Source: Trifolium pratense
Taxonomy: Eukaryota; Streptophyta; Magnoliopsida; Fabales; Fabaceae
Direction: 5' to 3'
Assembly (NCBI RefSeq): GCF_020283565.1
Contig: NC_060062.1
Coordinates: 50,862,439 to 50,926,438 of the forward strand
Length of the DNA: 64,000 nt
The notes beneath the pieces were generated by a model. That model saw only the letters and a program-made list of their open reading frames with translations. It ran no database searches and was not told where the DNA came from. Shown here piece after piece: positions 1 to 11,373 of this stretch; positions within the stretch are counted from its first letter, which is position 1; every line of letters begins with the position of its first letter. The translations under genes were made by a program, and so were the position numbers.

Positions 1-1560
1 TTTGTGCATCCGCAACTGATGTTGAATGACGAGAACTATGTCCAAAAATCTGAGATAGTGTTACACCAAGTCCTACTCCTCGAACATACCCATTATGCTC
101 TTTCCCAAACACTTTCACAAAAGATTGATTCACCGAATTCGATGCACGAATTTATTTTTGTAACTCTTCCTGCAAATAATATTAATACAAAGGAAAAACA
201 GAGTAAACTTCTTCTCTTATATTTCATATAACAAACACTGTCATATGAATCTTAACATCACTAAAATCTCTAAATATTTGATCAAGTGAGAATGAGTTAA
301 TCATCATAAAACTGCCAAATGAAAACAAGTGCTAATTATAAGTGCTTTCACAGTGTGACTCATGCAACAAGTGCTAATTATTCATTAGTTTACTGCTTCT
401 CATAACAGACACTGCTAGCAGATTTCACATCATTAACAGGAAATTTCTTACATTTTTTTTCGAGCCTCATCATTAACATATGCCCCGTTCCGCTTCTTGT
501 GAGAGACTTCATACATGTCCCCTTTGCTGTAGGACTGTCCATCTCGTCTTTCCTAAATTATTGCACCATATAATTAAATTAACTATACAATGTAATAATT
601 TTCTAATAATGATACAATGTAATAATTTAATTGTATACCATATCATCCCTTGTTCTTGCCAATGACTTTCGGCCTAACGTGTGGGGAATACATTGCTTTT
701 GGCGGTTCTTCGCATTTTGATCTGCTTTCCTCTATATTAGACAACGATCAATAAATCAAAAAACTAAACTTAAGAACAAAGTATAAAATAATTCAAATTA
801 TTGATATTACCATAGTGTCTGGATGCAATCTATATTCCAAATACATTTCCCAATGATCTTTTGTAACTTCACCCGGGAAATTCTCTATGTTTTGTTCAAC
901 ACTAAGAGACCAATCATAATATTTGTTGAATAAAAAAGACCGGTACTCCTTCCACTTTTTCCCCAAACTTGAATAAATATACTTTTGATGATCTTGATCA
1001 TTGACAACAAATTTTGCCTTGAACGCAAACAAATTTAAAGAATGTTACTAAACTTAACTTAAGTATAACTAAAATATAAGAATGTTACTAAACTTAACAC
1101 ATTTCAGTTTATACCTCTATGTTTTTCTCATAAACCAAATCTTTCTTTGTTGTAGGAACTTTAGGCCATTTTGGATACATGATAGGAAATAAATCATCAT
1201 TACTCGCAAGAAAGCCCAAATATCCTGCTAATAATCCAACTGACTCTCCCACTGCCTGCCTTTCAACATTCCAATTTGTTAGCATCTTAAATCCCACTTC
1301 GTTTGGGATTAAGTCTCGCACTTGTAAATGATGAAGTTGAGGGAGAGATTGAGGTTGTTGATGTTGGGGTTGAAGTTAAGGGGGTTGATCTCAAGGTGGA
1401 GGTTGAGTGAGAGGTTGAGGTTGTTGATGTTGGGGTTGAAGTGGAGGGGGTGGTTGAGGGGGTTGATCCTGAGGTGGAGGTTGAGTGGGAGGTTGAGGTT
1501 GAAGTTGAGGTTGAGGTTGTATATGATAAACTCTGATTTAGTGTATTATATGTAGATATT
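1..1560 (-). pseudogene. En/Spm-type (Transposase_24) plant transposase, decayed, runs off left edge
   Basis: Read on the minus strand this is a split gene. A Pro/Gln-rich N-terminal part (about 1560-1325) leads into RDLIPNEVGFKM...PKWPKVPTTKKD (1321-1109). Next is the exon SLGKKWKEYRSFLFNKYYDW (1032-793), then AKNRQKQCIPHTLGRKSLART (about 740-640), and finally a piece with VFGKEHNGYVRGVGLGV near 150-60. The order and these motifs are those of the plant Ptta/En/Spm transposase domain. It is broken: two in-frame stops in the Pro/Gln region, a stop in the last piece (near 165), and no long open frame. The 3' part lies outside the window. The family assignment rests on remembered motif similarity; that it is a pseudogene is seen directly. 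Confidence 0.72.
1336..1530 (-). repeat. Pro/Gln-coding minisatellite
   Basis: The plus strand is a purine-rich run of GGTTGAGGTTG-like units. In the transposase frame it codes for QPQ/PPP-rich repeats. A module of roughly 75 bp containing QPPPQDQPPQ then LQPQHQQPQ occurs twice; the copy nearer the conserved domain carries a TGA and a TAA. Confidence 0.6.
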
Positions 1561-1701
1561 TTTTGTGTTAATTTAGAGTAGTTATTTATTATTATATAAG
1601 TAACTCACTTGATTTGCTCTATATTATACAAAAGAGAAGAAAAGATAAAAAGATGCAAATCTAATTTTTGAATCACTTAAAATAATATGATATACATTAT
1701 A

Positions 1702-1751
<50 letters not shown>
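1702..1751. repeat. (ATT)n microsatellite
   Basis: About 16 uninterrupted ATT/TTA units, seen directly. Confidence 0.9.
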
Positions 1752-1752
<1 letters not shown>

Positions 1753-1789
1753 ATTATATACTTCTCATCATTTTGTGAGATTTTAGGCA

Positions 1790-2890
1790 AATAAGCCCAA
1801 ATGTGAAAGAAAGTCACGATGGCCCAAATTAAATTAAAGGAACTTGTGTGCTTTGTCATGAGAAAAGCTGAAGCTTGAGATCAAGTGGCAGGGGCGGCTA
1901 GCATCACAACACAAAAGAGATTCCAAGTTGAAAATGTCTGACAACTCAAACACAAGTGGCTGAGACGGTGAAGCAATGGAAAGTCTTAAAACTTAAGAAA
2001 ACAACAGAGTCGGCGACGGAAGCTATAAAGAGAGCTTCTTGGTTTCAATTGAAGGGGGACGCTGCACAGAGAGGGATAACCCACAACAGAGCAGGAACAT
2101 TGAAGTATTAGTTAGGGTTATTCTCTACTCTTATTCTCATGAATCTTATTTTTACGTTCTTGACTATGTATAATTAAATCTTTTTTAAGGTTTATGGTGA
2201 ATCTTGCAATTAAAATTTCTTTTGCTATGTCTTAGCTTATATGTTCTAGTTTTTAATTTGAATTTCGATATTTTGTTCAATTAATGTTATCCTATTGATT
2301 TTATCACATGATTAGGAATGATCAATCTATGAATGTTTATAATCAATTGTTTGATCAGCGACCGTACTGCAGTTAATCAGTGGACCTATAGGATAAATGA
2401 GACTTAGATTATTGCATGACCAAACCTTAATCTTAGTCTTTCAATCATTCAACCTTTTTGTGCTTTATGCTTTTCTTGAATTTCAACTCTTTGCATGACC
2501 AAACAAGGGGTTAATTTAGGAAAAAGAATATTAATCACGAATGACCAAACGGGTTAATAGTTTTAGTAAAGGGATTGGTAATTGAGTTAAAATAAAGGAA
2601 TTCAAGTGGAACTAAACATAGGGAATCAATGATTGCGAGTGAAACCATGACCCTAGACCTCTCTATTTTGAATCACAACTTTTACTTTTGTTTGTGTTCG
2701 TTCGTATTTTCTATTCAGTTATTTAGTTATCATAAACAAATGAAATCATCGATTAGTCTATATAATAAATAATCTTAAATAGTTTGGTAATTGTTAATTA
2801 ATCCCTGTTGATACGATAATTTTTTATACTACTTCTGCGCTAGAGTACACTTGCTCTAAGTGTGTTTTTAACGCAACAGTATACGATAAT
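1790..2890 (+). mobile_element. Possible Ty3/gypsy (Tat/Ogre/Athila-like) LTR or leader remnant
   Basis: The stretch holds no open frame. It has a TATA-like TATAAAGAGAG near 2024, then a long AT-rich leader with repeated 'gcatgaccaaac' phrases. It ends in 'taatccctgttgatacgataat...actacttctgcgctagagtacacttgc', which resembles the 3' end of large plant gypsy LTRs. I could not find a matching second LTR, a primer binding site or a target duplication, so the boundaries are approximate. Confidence 0.35.
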
Positions 2891-2900
2891 TACGTCTTCT

Positions 2901-3656
2901 TGTTGAGGTAGACATACCTACAATCAATTGTCAAAACCACAGATACAAATTGAATAGATAAGATCTCTAAAATTCACATATCAATTATTCACATATCTAT
3001 AGAGTAATGGTCAACCTTGCTTAAAAAAAAATGAAAGAGTAATGGTCAACTAAATAAATAAGTTAGTTTATAAGTAGCAATTTAGCAATTTTATAAGTGG
3101 TATAATCGTTGAAGTGACGTCTTGACCTAAAAGATCAAATGATATGATATATAAACAATTTTTTTTTTTTATAAATTTGAGGATATTCCTTTTTTTATTA
3201 ATCATTTTTTAGAGGATCTGTAAACTAAGAAATATCATTAGACCATTCAATTAATTTGATATTTCATTGTTTACTTCGTTACCTAGAAATAAAAGTCCAA
3301 TTCCTCAACATCTTGTTCATTCGAAACAAAATATTTTCTTTCCATCCTAGCATCATTGCAAGAGCATTCTACCGACTTTCTATAAAGGGTTGCAAGGGTC
3401 TTACATAATCACGTACTTAAAAAATCGACAAAAAAAAATAGATAAAGTCAATGCACCTTATTAGAATAACAAAACTAGTATCTACCTTACCATATATAAT
3501 CTACTTATTCATTTATTTTTATTATTTTTTATTTTATGTGAAATAATTTTAAATAACACTTAATTAGGGACAAATGGAATAATATTTTATTAGGCTAATC
3601 ATTCTATGTATCTACTTGGCCAGTTGACATTGTACTTATCTTGTCTGCTTAATTAA
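2901..3656. other. AT-rich intergenic DNA, no gene seen
   Basis: No coding signal. The last 60 bases (from about 3590) match the promoter-upstream DNA of the second CASP-like gene (about 9580-9650), so the duplicated unit begins here. Confidence 0.5.
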
Positions 3657-4154
3657 CAGGGGCGTCTCCGAGTTTTAGGAGGCTTTGTGCAAAATATAAA
3701 AGTGGTCCCTTAATAAAAAAAATAAAAAAAATTATTGATTTAAATTGCATATAATATAAAAAAAAAATTCTTGTAAACATATAAATTATCAATATTAAAT
3801 CTTACATTAAATTAAATGGAACAAGAAATACAAAATAATTATCTTTGAATATAACGTCAAAAAGGAACATCATAATCTAAGATTAAATTTTATGCAAAGA
3901 TTAAAATGGACTAGAACTATATTTACGAGTATAGATAACTAATATATTGATACTCATGATATTTATGAACATTAACAATATATAACTATTATTTTAGGGC
4001 CTAAAAATTAATCTATTAATATACATCTGATATTTTATAGGTATAAATAATATATAAGTAATATTATAGGACCTCAAAATTTTGAGTTGAGGCCCTCAAA
4101 ATTTTGAGGCCCTATGCCGTCGCACACCTCGCACATGCATGCGAGCCTCCTATG
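3657..4154. mobile_element. hAT-like non-autonomous element (MITE), copy 1
   Basis: It begins CAGGGGCGTCTCCG and ends in a degenerate inverted copy (GAGCCTCCTATG). An exact 8-bp duplication, TTAATTAA, lies on both sides (3649-3656 and 4155-4162), as expected of hAT elements. No coding capacity. A second copy lies in inverse orientation at 36731-37237. The paralogous promoter near 9645 lacks the insertion. The element ends about 30 bp upstream of the TATA box of the first CASP-like copy. Confidence 0.85.
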
Positions 4155-4183
4155 TTAATTAAATTTACCAATTTATCCCATGC

Positions 4184-4190
4184 TATAAAA
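4184..4190 (+). promoter_or_regulatory. TATA box of CASP-like copy 1
   Basis: TATAAAA followed by ggccacaaac, 71 bp before the ATG. The same block, TATATAAAAGGCCACAAAC, precedes the intact paralogue. Confidence 0.6.
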
Positions 4191-4688
4191 GGCCACAAAC
4201 CATCACATTTGTACAAAGAAACAAAGTTTTTATGTTAGAATTTTGGAAAACTTAATTGAGATGGAGAATAACACAAATAATAATACTACTTAAACCACAA
4301 CTAGCCAACCCTCAAGCTCAATAGTTTCAAGAACTGTCATTTTACTTTTGAGGGTGTTGACTTTTGTGTTTCTTCTCATTGCTCTCATACTCATTGTCTC
4401 AACAACGGCAAATGAAGATCCAGATTATGACGAATTTGAAATTAAGCTCAAAGACGTCCATGCTTTTCGGTGAGCATTGTATTTATATATCTACATCATC
4501 AGTTATAAAAGAAGAAACAAAGCCCTTTAAAAAAAAAGAAACAAAATTATTGGATCAAATAATTAATATAGAATCAGATAAGATATAGTAGTTTTGTTCT
4601 TTTTTCTATATTAACAATCTACGATTTTGAAAATGTAGATACATGATCTGGACAATAGCAATTGGGTTTGTATACAATTTTATACAAA

Positions 4689-6918
4689 CTAGAACATCGC
4701 CCCGTGCGGTGCACGGGTCTGATTAGTTGTAAGATATATAACGATTAAATAAGATATGATAATTCCAATAATGTAAGGTATATGAAAAAACTTGAGTAAC
4801 ATTAAACGATAGTTCAACAATAATTTTGGATAAATATTCATACAAAGAAAATTACGTTATATTACGGAAGACTTCCTTATAGACCACATTCGAAGTCTTA
4901 GTCGTATCTTCACCGTCGTCATCGATGATCAATATTTTTAATCCTTTTCTAGAAGTAACTCTTGAAATTGCAACATACAACTGACCATGTGAAAACATTG
5001 GCGACGGAAGATATATCCCAACATGATTTAAAGATTGTCCTTGACTCTTATTAATAGTCATCACAAAAGAAATCATTATTGTAAATTGTCTTCGTTGAAA
5101 TTTAAAAGGAATTCTCACGTCAGATGGTGTCAGAGAAAATCTAGGTATGAAAACCTGATCACCAATATTACTTCCTGAAATATTTTTTCCTTCAAGAGCA
5201 CGTTTTCCCAATCTCGTAATATTAAGCCTTGTTCCATTGCATAATCCTAATTTTTTATTCAAATTCCTTAATAGCATAACTGAAACTCCAACTTTAAGTC
5301 TCAACTTGTGATTTAGAAGTCCCGACGTATAAATAGTGTTCAAAAATTCAGGAGTATGAACATCATCCACTGTTTGACTGTCTACATTTTGTGTGAGTGG
5401 AGTATCATAACTCAAATATGTTTTTTCTTCACCAGTAATTAAATCCAACATATAATCATTTATTGTGTCGACTATTGAATTTTTAGGAGCTAGTATAGCT
5501 CTATTTTGGAAATACGTTATATCGTTCATGTTTTGTAAAAGTTGGGGATATGTGCATTCAACGATAGAAGCAAGAAGATCACCTGAATTTGGAATCAATA
5601 ATTCTGATGGAATGTCAAGTTCTAAATCATCGTCGTTGTCATCTCCAATTTCTCCATCGGCAACACCCAAAACCCATTCAGAAAATTCATCTTTGTTCAA
5701 CGTCTGCACTCGAAGCACCACCGAGAAGCCTCATGTTTTTACTCAATGTTAAAACTTCACAAGAATTAATAGTAGCATGAACAACTTCTGGCCTTGTACC
5801 TTTAGGTATTATTGGTAGAATTTGTCTAAAATCTCCGCCAAAAACAATTATTTTTCCATCGAAAGGAATGTGTTTATTTTTTTCATCAACAGACTTGAGA
5901 ATATCTTTTAAAGTTCGATCAACAACTTCAAAACAGTGTTTGTGCATCATTGGTGCTTCATCCATATAATGAGCTTTGCTTTTTGTATTAATAGCGCCAA
6001 AGGGCTTTTAGGAACTATGGTACATGTTGAAAACTCATCAACATTTAGAGGAATACAAAACCTTGAATGTGATGTTCTACCGCTAGGTATAAGCAATGCA
6101 GCGATCCCACTTGAGGCAACTGTTAAAACTATCTCACCTTTTGAGCGTAATGCGGCTGACATGGCCCTCCAGATAAATGTCTTCCATGTACCGCCATAAC
6201 CATAAAGAAAAAACACACCAGGTTTGTTTTCGTTAACTCTTGTCATGATTATGTCATATACTTTACGTTGCTCTGAAGTCATAGTTGACATCAATCTAAC
6301 ATGTTCTTCAGCTAATGATTATTTGTTATAATTTAATTCGTCGTGTATTAAACTATTTTGTATATCAGGAACTAATGATGTGTCTGCTCCAGGCATCTCA
6401 ATATCTGTTAGTGCATATTGTATCAATTGATCATCGGTTAATATTAAATCTGCAATGTTAAAATCAAAATAATGAATGTGATTAGTGACATGACTATGGT
6501 TGTGTTTGGTTGTACTGCAAAAAATTGATTTAGCAGAATTGAGTTTGATAATAACTTTCCAAATCTCACGTGATAATTATTCTCTAAATTTATGATCCGG
6601 TAGAAAAAAAATCATTGATGAGGAAAGAAATAAAAATATTTCGTGATGAATAATATAGTCAACAATAATTTTGATATGATATACTTTTAAAATTGATGGT
6701 GCTTATCAATTATTGCACATAATTTTAATCACAATTTATGTATTTGCCATAGTGGTTGAAAATATTGCCTTGCATCGAAAGGTTGCGGGTTCAAATCCTA
6801 GTCAAGACAAAATTGTATTATTTTTTAATAAAAATTGCAAAATAAAATGGAGGGAAAACAGAGAAAACAAATTAGGGTTTAGGGTTTGCTTGTGTATACA
6901 AACTTATAATATAAAAGA
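4689..6918 (-). mobile_element. Helitron (2.23 kb) inserted in CASP-like exon 2
   Basis: On the minus strand it begins TCTTTTATATTATAAG (6918 inward) and ends in CTAG (4692-4689). A perfect hairpin, CCCGTGC-3 nt-GCACGGG (4701-4717), sits 8 nt inside the 3' end. The flanks are A on the left and T on the right with no target duplication, the Helitron signature. Inside is a decayed helicase but no replication initiator (Rep) domain, so it is a truncated, non-autonomous derivative. Positions 6745-6815 carry a tRNA-like box-B phrase (gcgggttcaaatcc) that may be a SINE relic. Confidence 0.93.
4852..6475 (-). pseudogene. Helitron PIF1-like helicase, C-terminal part, broken
   Basis: Superfamily 1 PIF1/RecD-type helicase that would unwind DNA for rolling-circle transposition. 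In order on the minus strand: TSEQRKVYDIIM with Walker A GYGGTWKTF (near 6200); ASSGIAALL; DEAPMM (motif II, near 5955); GGDFRQILPIIP (near 5820); then INKSQGQSL (near 5050) and YVAISRVTSRKGLK (near 4960). Damage: a stop upstream of 6294 (in the DELNYNK-stop-SLAEEH phrase), a frameshift at about 5965 in the Asp-Glu motif, another near 5700, and a Trp in place of the usual Gly in Walker A. No Rep domain follows upstream. It lies wholly inside the Helitron and reads in the element's own direction. Confidence 0.9.
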
Positions 6919-8064
6919 TGGTACTCTCAGTTTGTACTCTTGTATCGGGAAATCGTGTATTAAATGGTGATGGAGGCTATAAGTTTGATTTTTATGGTGA
7001 TAAGGTACATCTATACATTCCATATATAATAAGTAATATTTTTTATATTTTGATGAGTTTAATTTCTATCTATGAAGCTCTAATATTTCAAAAATGTTGA
7101 AATATCGTGCCCGACACGTATTTGATATTGATATATGTTCCGATACTCGTATCGAATAAGTATCGGACAATTAATATTATTCTTTTAAAAGAAAACGACT
7201 GATACATGTCAGATACTTTTCTGATACGCGTATCAGAGAAGCATCGAGTAATTAATGTTCTTTGATGATGAAAACGAAGAGAGAGAATACTGGTACAATC
7301 CGTGTTTTCTCTTAAGTAATGAATGTTAGAGTATGATATTTTTTATGCATAGTCAACTACTCCCTCCGTCCTATATTATAAGGGAAAAAACTACTTTTTT
7401 TTTTGTCTCAATGTATAAGAAAAAAAATTATTTTCAAGAATGTTTTTTCTTTATTCTCATAAAATTAAATGCAAATTGCATTTAATTTTTTTTCTCTCCT
7501 CTCTTCTCAATAAACAACCATCAATAAAAATTATTTTTACATTTTGTCATGCAACTTATTCCAAGAAAAACACACAAAAATATATTTCAAATTATCATTT
7601 TTATTTTTTCTTAATAAGTGTGTTTTTTTCCTTATCACCATTTGGTTTTGAGTTTGATCCTTGGACGGTGCGTATGGAGAAGCATTTGTTGGAATAAATC
7701 AACCCTTAAATGAATTTCAGTTACCTCAAGCGGATTAGTCTCTACAGCTGTGCGTGGAGGATACTTTTGTTTTACAAAAAAAAAGAAGTGATTTTGCCTC
7801 AATATATTGTTGTCATTTCTAGCTACATTTGATTTCTTATTTTTTCTTGGACAGATAATATCATATCTTTTACTTTCTGGTTCAGCTGCTGGATTTGGTG
7901 CCTCAAAAGATCTTGATAGATTCTACAAAGAAGAACTAGAACATCCCTTAAACTCATTCTTCAGACAGGCTAATGCCTCAGCTAGTCTTCTTTTATTTGG
8001 ATTCATAGCCACAGCCATGGCAGCAATTTTCACCTCATTTGCTTTACCAAAGAAAGCTAAATAA

Positions 8065-8281
8065 CATCAATTTTCAATTCAAAAAATTCAAGAAATAAAT
8101 GAAAGGTCGCTACAATTTTGGGAGGCAAATTTGCTATTCACTCATTCAATTTTTTTATGAAAATCAAATCTTTTTTCCATAAAATTGCAGATTATCAATC
8201 TTTTCATCCCCTGCCAATAGTAGTAACACAATGTCATTTTCTTTGAATGGTCTAACAGTGATCCTTGATGGATTCAGGGCC

Positions 8282-8326
<45 letters not shown>

Positions 8327-9540
8327 AGAGAGATCATTGCGAAACACATACCTATATCCACCTCATTGATGTCAACAAAGATGCATCAACATTGCATTTA
8401 TAATTTTACCAAGTTGAGAGTTACGCGAACACAAATTTTGTCTTTGTTGAACTTGTTGAGCTGCACATAATTAACTCCTAAAAAATTGAGACTCTCCTAA
8501 TTTCTTCAAAGATTATTGAATTTACATTCTACTTAAGTTAAAAGTTACACTCTCCTCTCTTGATTACTCTATTTTAATGTTTTCTTTAATCAAACTATTA
8601 ATACATTTTTTTTAATTTTGTTTTGTAATGTTTAATAATTATTTTATTTTTAAATATTCTAACTATAATATATTTTACTTATAATTATCTCGAAAAATAA
8701 CATATAACAACCATATATCCACCACTTTCTATAAAGAGTCATAAAGCTCCTTTGAAATCATCTGCTCACAAATCATATAGAAATCAATACAACAAACATT
8801 GGTGTTAATATATAATTTTATAAACAACATGACGGCTGCCTTGAAAATTGTTCTATTTTTTCTTATAAGCAAAAATCCCGTAAAAGAAGTAGATTATTGA
8901 ACTTAAGTGATTAATGTGCTTCACCAAGTACAAATTGTTTCGAAGAATTCAAGTTCAATTTCTAGGTGAAATACTTTTTTTGCAATACTTTACTTATTGC
9001 GCGACCAAACTCGATTACTAGAATCTCATTTCCTTAGGAATCAGATGATTATAAACAAAATAAAATCTGTAAAAGAATGTTAAATCCGTCAATGACAATA
9101 TTCCAAAATTCTTGAAACTGCAGGCCAATCTAGATAAAAGTAAAATAAAAATAAAAATAATCAAATGGAAGTTTTTGTTATCCGTCAACAACAATACTTA
9201 CTAATTGCAAGATTCTTGGAACTGCAGGCCGATCTATGTAATTTTTTTTTTTAAAAAAAAAATGATATCAAATGGAATACAAAAAAATGTGAACTTTATT
9301 ATCAAAATGTGAGCTTTCATAGAAATCACTACTTAGTATAAGAATCATTTGAAAAAATTACAGAAAAAAGATAATTCTTATGGTATTAAATTATTATTAT
9401 GAAATTAGTACCCAAAAAATAATTATTATGAAATTTTATCTTAAAAGTGAATAAGTGGAGTGTTCGAGATTTAAATCTCAGCTCTTAACTATGTATATAT
9501 ATAATATGATATCTTTATCGACTAAATTTCACGAGAATCC
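8065..9540. other. Intergenic between CASP-like copies, no gene seen
   Basis: AT-rich, without a convincing coding frame. It contains a (TA)n tract (8285-8317) and a degenerate imperfect repeat 'tcttggaactgcaggcc' at about 9107 and 9214. Confidence 0.5.
8285..8317. repeat. (TA)n microsatellite
   Basis: About 16 TA units followed by a short TG and GA run. Confidence 0.9.
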
Positions 9541-9661
9541 AATTGACAATGTATTTTTGGTTAATTAATAGTACTACTTTATTAGACAAATCATTCTATG
9601 TCTCTACTTGGTCAATTGACAATGTACTTATTTTGATTAACTAAATTTATCAATTTCATGC

Positions 9662-9670
9662 TATATAAAA
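9662..9670 (+). promoter_or_regulatory. TATA box of CASP-like copy 2
   Basis: TATATAAAA, 88 bp upstream of the ATG and conserved with copy 1. Confidence 0.6.
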
Positions 9671-9757
9671 GGCCACAAACAACTATACAACACATTTGTA
9701 AAAATTAAGAAACGGAGTTTCTGATTTTAGAATATTTAAGAATTAGAAGGTTTTGAG

Positions 9758-11281
9758 ATGGAGAATAACACCACAAATACTACTCCAGCTACAACTACAA
9801 CCACAACTAGCAAACCATCAAACTCAACAGTTTCAACAACTGTACTTTTACTTATGAGGGTGTTAACTTCTCTGTTCCTTCTCATTGCTCTCATACTCAT
9901 TGTCATAACAAAGGAAACTCTAGATGATGATGATGATATTTATGACCATCGCGACCAACCTAAAATTAAAATTAAGTTCCAAGATATCCATGCTTATCGG
10001 TGAGTGTTTAGTTTTTAGTTCTCCAATTAATTATCGGAAAATAGTATGCTTAAAGAGTGCCCGTGGGTACATAATCAAATTGGTATGACTTTAATTTTTT
10101 TTTAAATCAGAGATTCCTGATTTTATACAATATACTCCCTCCATTTCAATAAATAAATAAATAAATGTCTTTTAAAAATTTTACTAAACTAATTTTATTT
10201 CTAATTGGTATTATGTACCTTCAATTAATTAGAGAATACAATTGGATGTAAAATAATACTAATTTTATATTGGCAAATGTAAATAAAATTAATTTTTTAC
10301 TAAAGTGGCATTTGTTTTGAAACGGATTTTAAATTGATATTTATCTTTTACTTGTTTTAACGAGTAGAGATGCTCTCAATTTCTTAAAATAAATAGACAA
10401 TATAATTATCAAAGTTTAATATTTAAATAATATTAGTAATTCTTAACAAACTAACTACTCTCTCCGGCCTCTATTTTAAGCAAAAATTGTCTTTTGTACA
10501 CTTATTAAGGAATGACTTTTTTTACTTAATTTTATGTGATGTTTTTAATGAAATTCCTAAAATAACCTTATAATATATTAAATTTGTATTGAAACTCTAC
10601 AATAATGTTAAAAAGTAGAATAATTAATAAGGGTGTTTTTGGAAGAGTAGCATTAATTAAAGCTGATATTGTTAACTTTTACTTATATTTTGGGCCAACT
10701 TTTGTTGTTGATTTTTGCTTGTAAACAAGACCGGAGGGAGTACGTACTAATTAACAAACTAATTAACAAACTATAACTAATTTCTAACAACTAACTAACT
10801 TCTATCTTCTATATTAAGAGTCTACAATTTTGAAAATGTAGATACATGATCTCCACAATAGTAATTGGGTTTGTTTACACTCTTCTGCAAATGGCACTTT
10901 CGATTTTTACCGTGGCAACAGGAAATCGTGTATTAAATGGTGACGGAGGCTATAAGTTTGATTTTTATGGTGATAAGGTACATTTTTATGGTGTAGATAG
11001 ATACTAATTAAATACTATGTGTGTTTTATCTCAATGAATTGACATTTTTAACTATATTTTTTTTTGGACAGATAATATCATACTTTTTACTTTCCGGTTC
11101 AGCTGCTGGATTTGGTGCTTCAGAAGATCTTCAAAGACTCTCTGATGAAATATTTGATCTTCCCTTAATCTCATTTTTTGGAAAGGCTAATGCCTCAGCT
11201 AGTCTTCTTCTATTTGGATTCATAGCCACTGCCGTAGCATCAGTTTTCACTTCATTTGCTTTGCCAAAGAAAGCTAAATAA
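9758..11281 (+). CDS. CASP-like protein, CASPL4D type (intact, 3 exons)
   Basis: Exons are 9758-9999, 10842-10977 and 11072-11281, all with GT-AG borders. The spliced frame is 588 bp and codes for 195 residues. The N-terminus is a Thr/Asn-rich cytosolic tail; helix 1 spans about residues 29-51 with the conserved Arg34. An acidic loop follows (DDDDD near 57). Helix 2 starts at YMISTIVIGF (about 81-104). The conserved FDFYGDK precedes helix 3 (SYFLLSGSAAGFGA), and helix 4 (NASASLLLFGFIATAV) is followed by a basic tail, ALPKKAK. Length and motifs fit Arabidopsis CASPL4D1/2. The family are four-helix plasma-membrane proteins related to the Casparian strip scaffold proteins; the exact role of this subgroup is not known. 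Intron 1 carries a Stowaway-like MITE. It is a tandem duplicate of the broken gene at 4261-8064 and probably the working copy. Confidence 0.93.
10458..10740. mobile_element. Stowaway-like MITE in CASP-like intron 1
   Basis: Terminal inverted repeats of about 30 bp (CTCTCTCCGGCC...AAGCAAAAA against CTCCCTCCGGTC...AAGCAAAAA) flanked by TA on both sides. Copy 1 lacks it at this place. Confidence 0.8.
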
Positions 11282-11373
11282 TAACATCAATTTCACTTTA
11301 TTTGCTTTGCCAAAAATAGAAAGAAGCTCAGTTTGATGCAATAAATAGTCTAATTTTCTGGATAATTACTATT

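Larger units (their letters stand above)
4261..8064 (+). pseudogene. CASP-like protein (CASPL4D type), copy 1, disrupted
   Basis: Three exons align one to one with the intact gene at 9758-11281. Exon 1 is 4261-4469 (donor GTGAGC). Exon 2 is 4639-4688 plus 6919-7004. Exon 3 is 7855-8064 and ends ALPKKAK-stop. Exon 1 has a TAA at codon 11, where the paralogue reads ACA; the rest of that exon is open and codes for the first membrane helix. Exon 2 is interrupted by a Helitron; its two parts total 136 bp, exactly the paralogue's exon 2. Intron 2 is about 750 bp longer than in the paralogue. Family members are four-helix membrane proteins of the MARVEL-like CASP superfamily. This copy cannot make the full protein. 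The damage is seen directly; the family name is by similarity. Confidence 0.9.

Noticed and set aside
5465..6199. Plus-strand open frames across the helicase region
   Set aside because: They overlap the minus-strand helicase motifs on the opposite strand and have no family features; they are shadows.
6745..6815. tRNA gene in the Helitron 5' region
   Set aside because: Only a B-box-like phrase is convincing; no acceptor or anticodon stem. At most a SINE relic.
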